Shown piece after piece: positions 5,653 through 7,917 of a stretch of 7,917 nt of DNA. A model generated the notes under the pieces. The model saw only the letters and a list, made by a program, of their open reading frames with translations, was not told the DNA's origin and did no database searches. Both the position numbers and the translations under genes were made by a program. Source of the stretch: Promethearchaeota archaeon (lineage in GTDB: Archaea > Asgardarchaeota > Lokiarchaeia > Sigyniarchaeales > SOKP01); contig JAUWHL010000302.1 in the NCBI GenBank assembly GCA_030605895.1, positions 1 to 7,917 of the forward strand. Direction: 5' to 3'. Positions within the stretch are counted from its first letter, which is position 1. Each line of letters starts with the position of its first letter.

Positions 5653-7341
5653 TCAATGAAGAAAACCCATTATGAAACTTAATCCGCTTTGGTATGGTGA
5701 TATCGTGCAAATAAACAATGTAAAGAATAAAGTATTAACGAGAGCTCCAGCAATTATGTTTCCACTTTTATCATATATTAGTGTAGAGAGGAAAGCGTTC
5801 AGCAAAAATAATGGTATTGCTAGGGGTATGAAATTACCAAAATAAAAGAAGCTACCGGTTATAAGTCCAAAAATAAAAAGAATTGTGAAAAAGTATAGAA
5901 ACAAAATTCCAAAAATCGTAAAAGATACCTTTATAAGCGGTTTTAAGCCTTTTTCAAATTTATTTTGTAAAATTCCATGAGTCATTAGTCCATATATCAT
6001 AAAAATAATGAAATTTATAATAAAAAACAATGGCACCCATGCAAGTTTTAGTAATGAAGGAACCATTCCTATATAATTTAACCCCCCTGAAAGGTAAATT
6101 ATTAAAGCAAAAATAACAGCTAGAACTGCTCCCAATAAGAATTGTCTGATAAGGTTACTTCTTGATATTTTAAATGGCTTTTTAATTGTTTCAATTAATC
6201 CTAAATTTCTTTTCTTTCCAATTCTCCAAAGTAGTATTAGAATTCCAAAAGCTTGACCAAATAATAATGCTGACATAAACCCTGCAATGGCTAGATATAA
6301 TACTAGTAAAATTGGTACAAAAATCAAAATTCCAGGCAATCCAAATACCAATGACGATGCAATAGTCTTTCCTCCAATAGTAATGATGCTATCGTTTTCT
6401 AATTCTAATTTAAATACTTCTTCTTCTTTCTTTTTAAGGATTAACTTAGATAAAGGATCTACAATTAAAAAGAAAAATCCAAAACCTCCGAAAAGTTGAA
6501 GAATGAGAATAAACAGTCTTATATTTGTGAAAAAATTCTCATCAACGGGCTTCACATCGGGAAATGAACTGATTAAAAAATCTCTAGCTTCTCTTATAAA
6601 ATCGGGATCCCAACATCCTATAGCATGATTCGAAAGGTCATCCAAGTAAATCATAGACGCATTTCCATTTTGAAAACTACCATATAATTTATTTACATCA
6701 AGATCATTAGCAAGAATTCCTGTATAATCGGATAAACCTTCCTTCAGATCTTCTGGTGTAAGTAATTCATCATTGCGTCCAAGAATCATTAAAATATTCA
6801 ATGGTGCAGTTGAATTACCTTTCCTAATATTTTTAGGAAACCACGTTGCAGTACCTATAAAACATTTGAAATTAGTGGATTCATTAACCACTTGTAAACC
6901 TACTCCCCCCATAGAATAACCAAGATAACCAAGATTTGAAGTATCAATATCGGGTCTTGATTCTAAATATGAAATTATCGCCTGTATATCGTTTGTTAAT
7001 GATCCTGATCGATGATCTCCAGTACTTTGTCCGTGTCCTCTAAAATCAAAAGGAATAGCCACAAAACCCGCTGCAGCAAATTCTATTGCATAATCATTTA
7101 ACATTTCTTTATTTGACATAACTCCGTGGCCCAAAATGATGGCTCTCTTATTAGATCCTCCATTTTTTGGTTCAAATACATTAAATGAAATTGTTACTCC
7201 ATCCGATGTTTTTACTGTCTTACTATATGTAGATTTTATTCCAATTGGAGTGTTAAAAATTAAAACTGTACCACTTATGAAAATTAATAGAAAAATAAAC
7301 AGCAGAATAATTTGTTTTTTGGTTATTTTAATTCTATTCAT
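5653..7341 (-). CDS. Membrane-anchored alpha/beta hydrolase with a large C-terminal multi-pass membrane domain
   Basis: This is a two-part protein of about 562 residues; numbering counts three codons upstream from a TTG at 7350. A signal-anchor helix (14-32) precedes an alpha/beta-hydrolase domain (about 42-265). That domain shows the oxyanion-loop GHGV (74-77), FDFRGHGQS (101-109), the nucleophile elbow GYSMGG (Ser146), acid Asp194 in ILGRNDEL and His242 in LSNHAIG. All triad members appear intact, so it is probably an active serine esterase, lipase or peptidase-like enzyme on the outer membrane face; the substrate is unknown. Residues 278-551 hold about eight further membrane helices. Parts such as MIYGLMTHGILQNKF (451-465) and NIIAGALVNTLFF (531-543) faintly recall the CPBP (CAAX-protease-like) fold, but its EExxxR and catalytic His residues are absent. 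The ATG at 7341 is chosen because the TATA-like box at 7371-7378 would start transcription near 7348, leaving the TTG outside or at the edge of the message. The gene has its own T-tract terminator. Confidence 0.82.
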   Translation of the reverse strand: MNRIKITKKQIILLFIFLLIFISGTVLIFNTPIGIKSTYSKTVKTSDGVTISFNVFEPKNGGSNKRAIILGHGVMSNKEMLNDYAIEFAAAGFVAIPFDFRGHGQSTGDHRSGSLTNDIQAIISYLESRPDIDTSNLGYLGYSMGGVGLQVVNESTNFKCFIGTATWFPKNIRKGNSTAPLNILMILGRNDELLTPEDLKEGLSDYTGILANDLDVNKLYGSFQNGNASMIYLDDLSNHAIGCWDPDFIREARDFLISSFPDVKPVDENFFTNIRLFILILQLFGGFGFFFLIVDPLSKLILKKKEEEVFKLELENDSIITIGGKTIASSLVFGLPGILIFVPILLVLYLAIAGFMSALLFGQAFGILILLWRIGKKRNLGLIETIKKPFKISRSNLIRQFLLGAVLAVIFALIIYLSGGLNYIGMVPSLLKLAWVPLFFIINFIIFMIYGLMTHGILQNKFEKGLKPLIKVSFTIFGILFLYFFTILFIFGLITGSFFYFGNFIPLAIPLFLLNAFLSTLIYDKSGNIIAGALVNTLFFTLFICTISPYQSGLSFIMGFLH

Positions 7342-7370
7342 TTTAGTCAAATTTTGATTGTATTATGAAA

Positions 7371-7378
7371 TTTATATA
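7371..7378 (-). promoter_or_regulatory. TATA box of the membrane hydrolase gene
   Basis: The minus strand reads TATATAAA, a near-consensus archaeal TATA box and the best one in the window. Its centre is 34 nt before the ATG at 7341, which predicts a leader of about seven bases. No Shine-Dalgarno motif follows. This placement argues against the upstream in-frame TTG at 7350 as the start codon. Confidence 0.55.
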
Positions 7379-7434
7379 GTTGAATAATTTGATTTTGTAA
7401 TTTATTAATGTTCTTTTTTAGAATGAGGAAATTG

Positions 7435-7453
7435 AAAAAGAAAAAAACAAAAA
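7435..7453 (-). terminator. Long T-rich tract after the M42 peptidase gene
   Basis: On the minus strand, about 26 bases past the TAA of the peptidase gene, runs of 5, 7 and 5 T residues are separated by single C and G bases. No GC-rich hairpin precedes them. This is a typical archaeal oligo-T termination region. It is followed by the hydrolase promoter, so the two genes are probably separate transcripts. Confidence 0.5.
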
Positions 7454-7479
7454 TCTTTCAAGAAATATTCAAAGATAAA

Positions 7480-7917
7480 TTATATTTTTGCCGGATTTCG
7501 TATAAATGTTTCAAGCAACCTTATTGTTGCAAGAATATCTTCAAGTTTTAACAACGATGTTGGAGAATGAATATATCTACAGGGAACAGAAACAACCGAA
7601 CTTGGCACACCGCTACGTGTTATTTGTATTTTTCCCGCATCAGTTCCTCCATATCGAGGTTTTTTGTATTGATAAGTTATGTTATCTATCTCAGCATTTT
7701 TAATTAATCGCTTATTTACCTTAGGATTTGAAATTAGTGATCTATCCGCAACTGTGATTGCTGGACCTTTTCCTATATATATAGGAATTTCAGAATCTTT
7801 TATACCAGGCACATCTGCAGCAGTTGAATTTTCAATTGCAAGTGCCATTGTAGGTTTTAAACTATAAGCTCCAGTCATCGCACCAAATCCACCTACTTCT
7901 TCTTGTACTGCAAAATT
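7480..7917 (-). CDS. M42-family metallo-aminopeptidase (FrvX/endoglucanase-like), C-terminal part, cut by the window edge
   Basis: The minus-strand frame is open from the window end to a TAA at 7480-7482, giving 146 residues, under half of a usual M42 enzyme (about 340-360). It begins NFAVQEEVGGFGA, the M42 motif whose paired glutamates supply the catalytic base and a metal ligand. Next come ALAIENSTAADVPG, GKGPAITVADRSLIS, YGGTDAGKIQITRSGVPSSV and VPCRYIHSPTSLLKLED, with the final metal-ligand His in RYIHSP. The position that is Asp in many M42 enzymes (AxDxTxAxDxPG) is Glu in AIEN; I believe a natural subfamily has this. These cytosolic enzymes form large tetrahedral assemblies that trim peptides downstream of the proteasome, using two Zn or Co ions. 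An ATG at 7878 lies inside the catalytic motif and cannot be the true start. A T-rich terminator follows the gene. The exact substrate preference cannot be told from this part. Confidence 0.9.
   Translation of the reverse strand, partial: NFAVQEEVGGFGAMTGAYSLKPTMALAIENSTAADVPGIKDSEIPIYIGKGPAITVADRSLISNPKVNKRLIKNAEIDNITYQYKKPRYGGTDAGKIQITRSGVPSSVVSVPCRYIHSPTSLLKLEDILATIRLLETFIRNPAKI

Noticed and set aside
6287..7703. Plus-strand open frames of about 62-73 codons opposite the hydrolase and the M42 peptidase
   Set aside because: They lie antisense to clear hydrolase and M42 motifs, and no promoter or family resemblance supports them.
7770..7787. A perfect 18-bp palindrome, TTCCTATATATATAGGAA
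   Set aside because: It lies inside the conserved part of the M42 gene and encodes the ordinary family segment around IPIYIGKG. In AT-rich DNA alternating TA makes such palindromes by chance, so an operator role is not supported.

Overview
The window is very AT-rich and looks archaeal, most probably from the Asgard superphylum (a Lokiarchaeia-like lineage), though the lineage is an inference. Four things point this way. There is a geranylgeranyl-reductase-family flavoprotein, a family used for archaeal lipids. One protein joins an N-terminal longin/roadblock-like region to a small Ras/Arf-type GTPase-like domain, an arrangement in the style of eukaryotic signature proteins. Several genes have TATA-like boxes about 29-34 nt upstream of ATG with no Shine-Dalgarno sequence, which suggests leaderless mRNAs. 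Several genes are also followed by simple T-rich tracts of the archaeal terminator type.

Plus-strand half (1-3984): the C-terminal end of an unrecognised gene (3-182) is followed by a geranylgeranyl-reductase-like FAD oxidoreductase (268-1476). A UroD/MtaA-superfamily protein starts 24 bp later (1501-2697), and a second, divergent UroD-superfamily protein (2809-3984) has its own likely promoter. The two UroD-like proteins belong to different subfamilies by their metal-site motifs (HxC...GH versus HxD...N/H). They are more likely corrinoid-linked methyltransferases or relatives than haem-pathway decarboxylases. No corrinoid protein or reactivase is visible in the window.

Minus-strand half (4009-7917): convergent with the above are a small three-helix membrane protein (4009-4365), the longin-like/GTPase-like protein (4498-5535), a membrane-anchored alpha/beta hydrolase fused to a large multi-pass membrane domain (5653-7341), and the C-terminal part of an M42-family metallo-aminopeptidase cut by the window edge (7480-7917). 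Most of these appear to be separate transcription units, with intergenic gaps of 115-140 bp carrying TATA-like boxes and T-rich 3' tracts. No RNA genes, CRISPR arrays, insertion sequences or tRNAs were seen, and no gene-free stretch exceeds 300 bp.

The most interesting item is the longin-like/pseudo-GTPase fusion. Next come the tandem UroD-like pair linked to a lipid-reductase-like flavoprotein, and the hydrolase whose membrane domain faintly resembles a CPBP protease fold without its catalytic residues.
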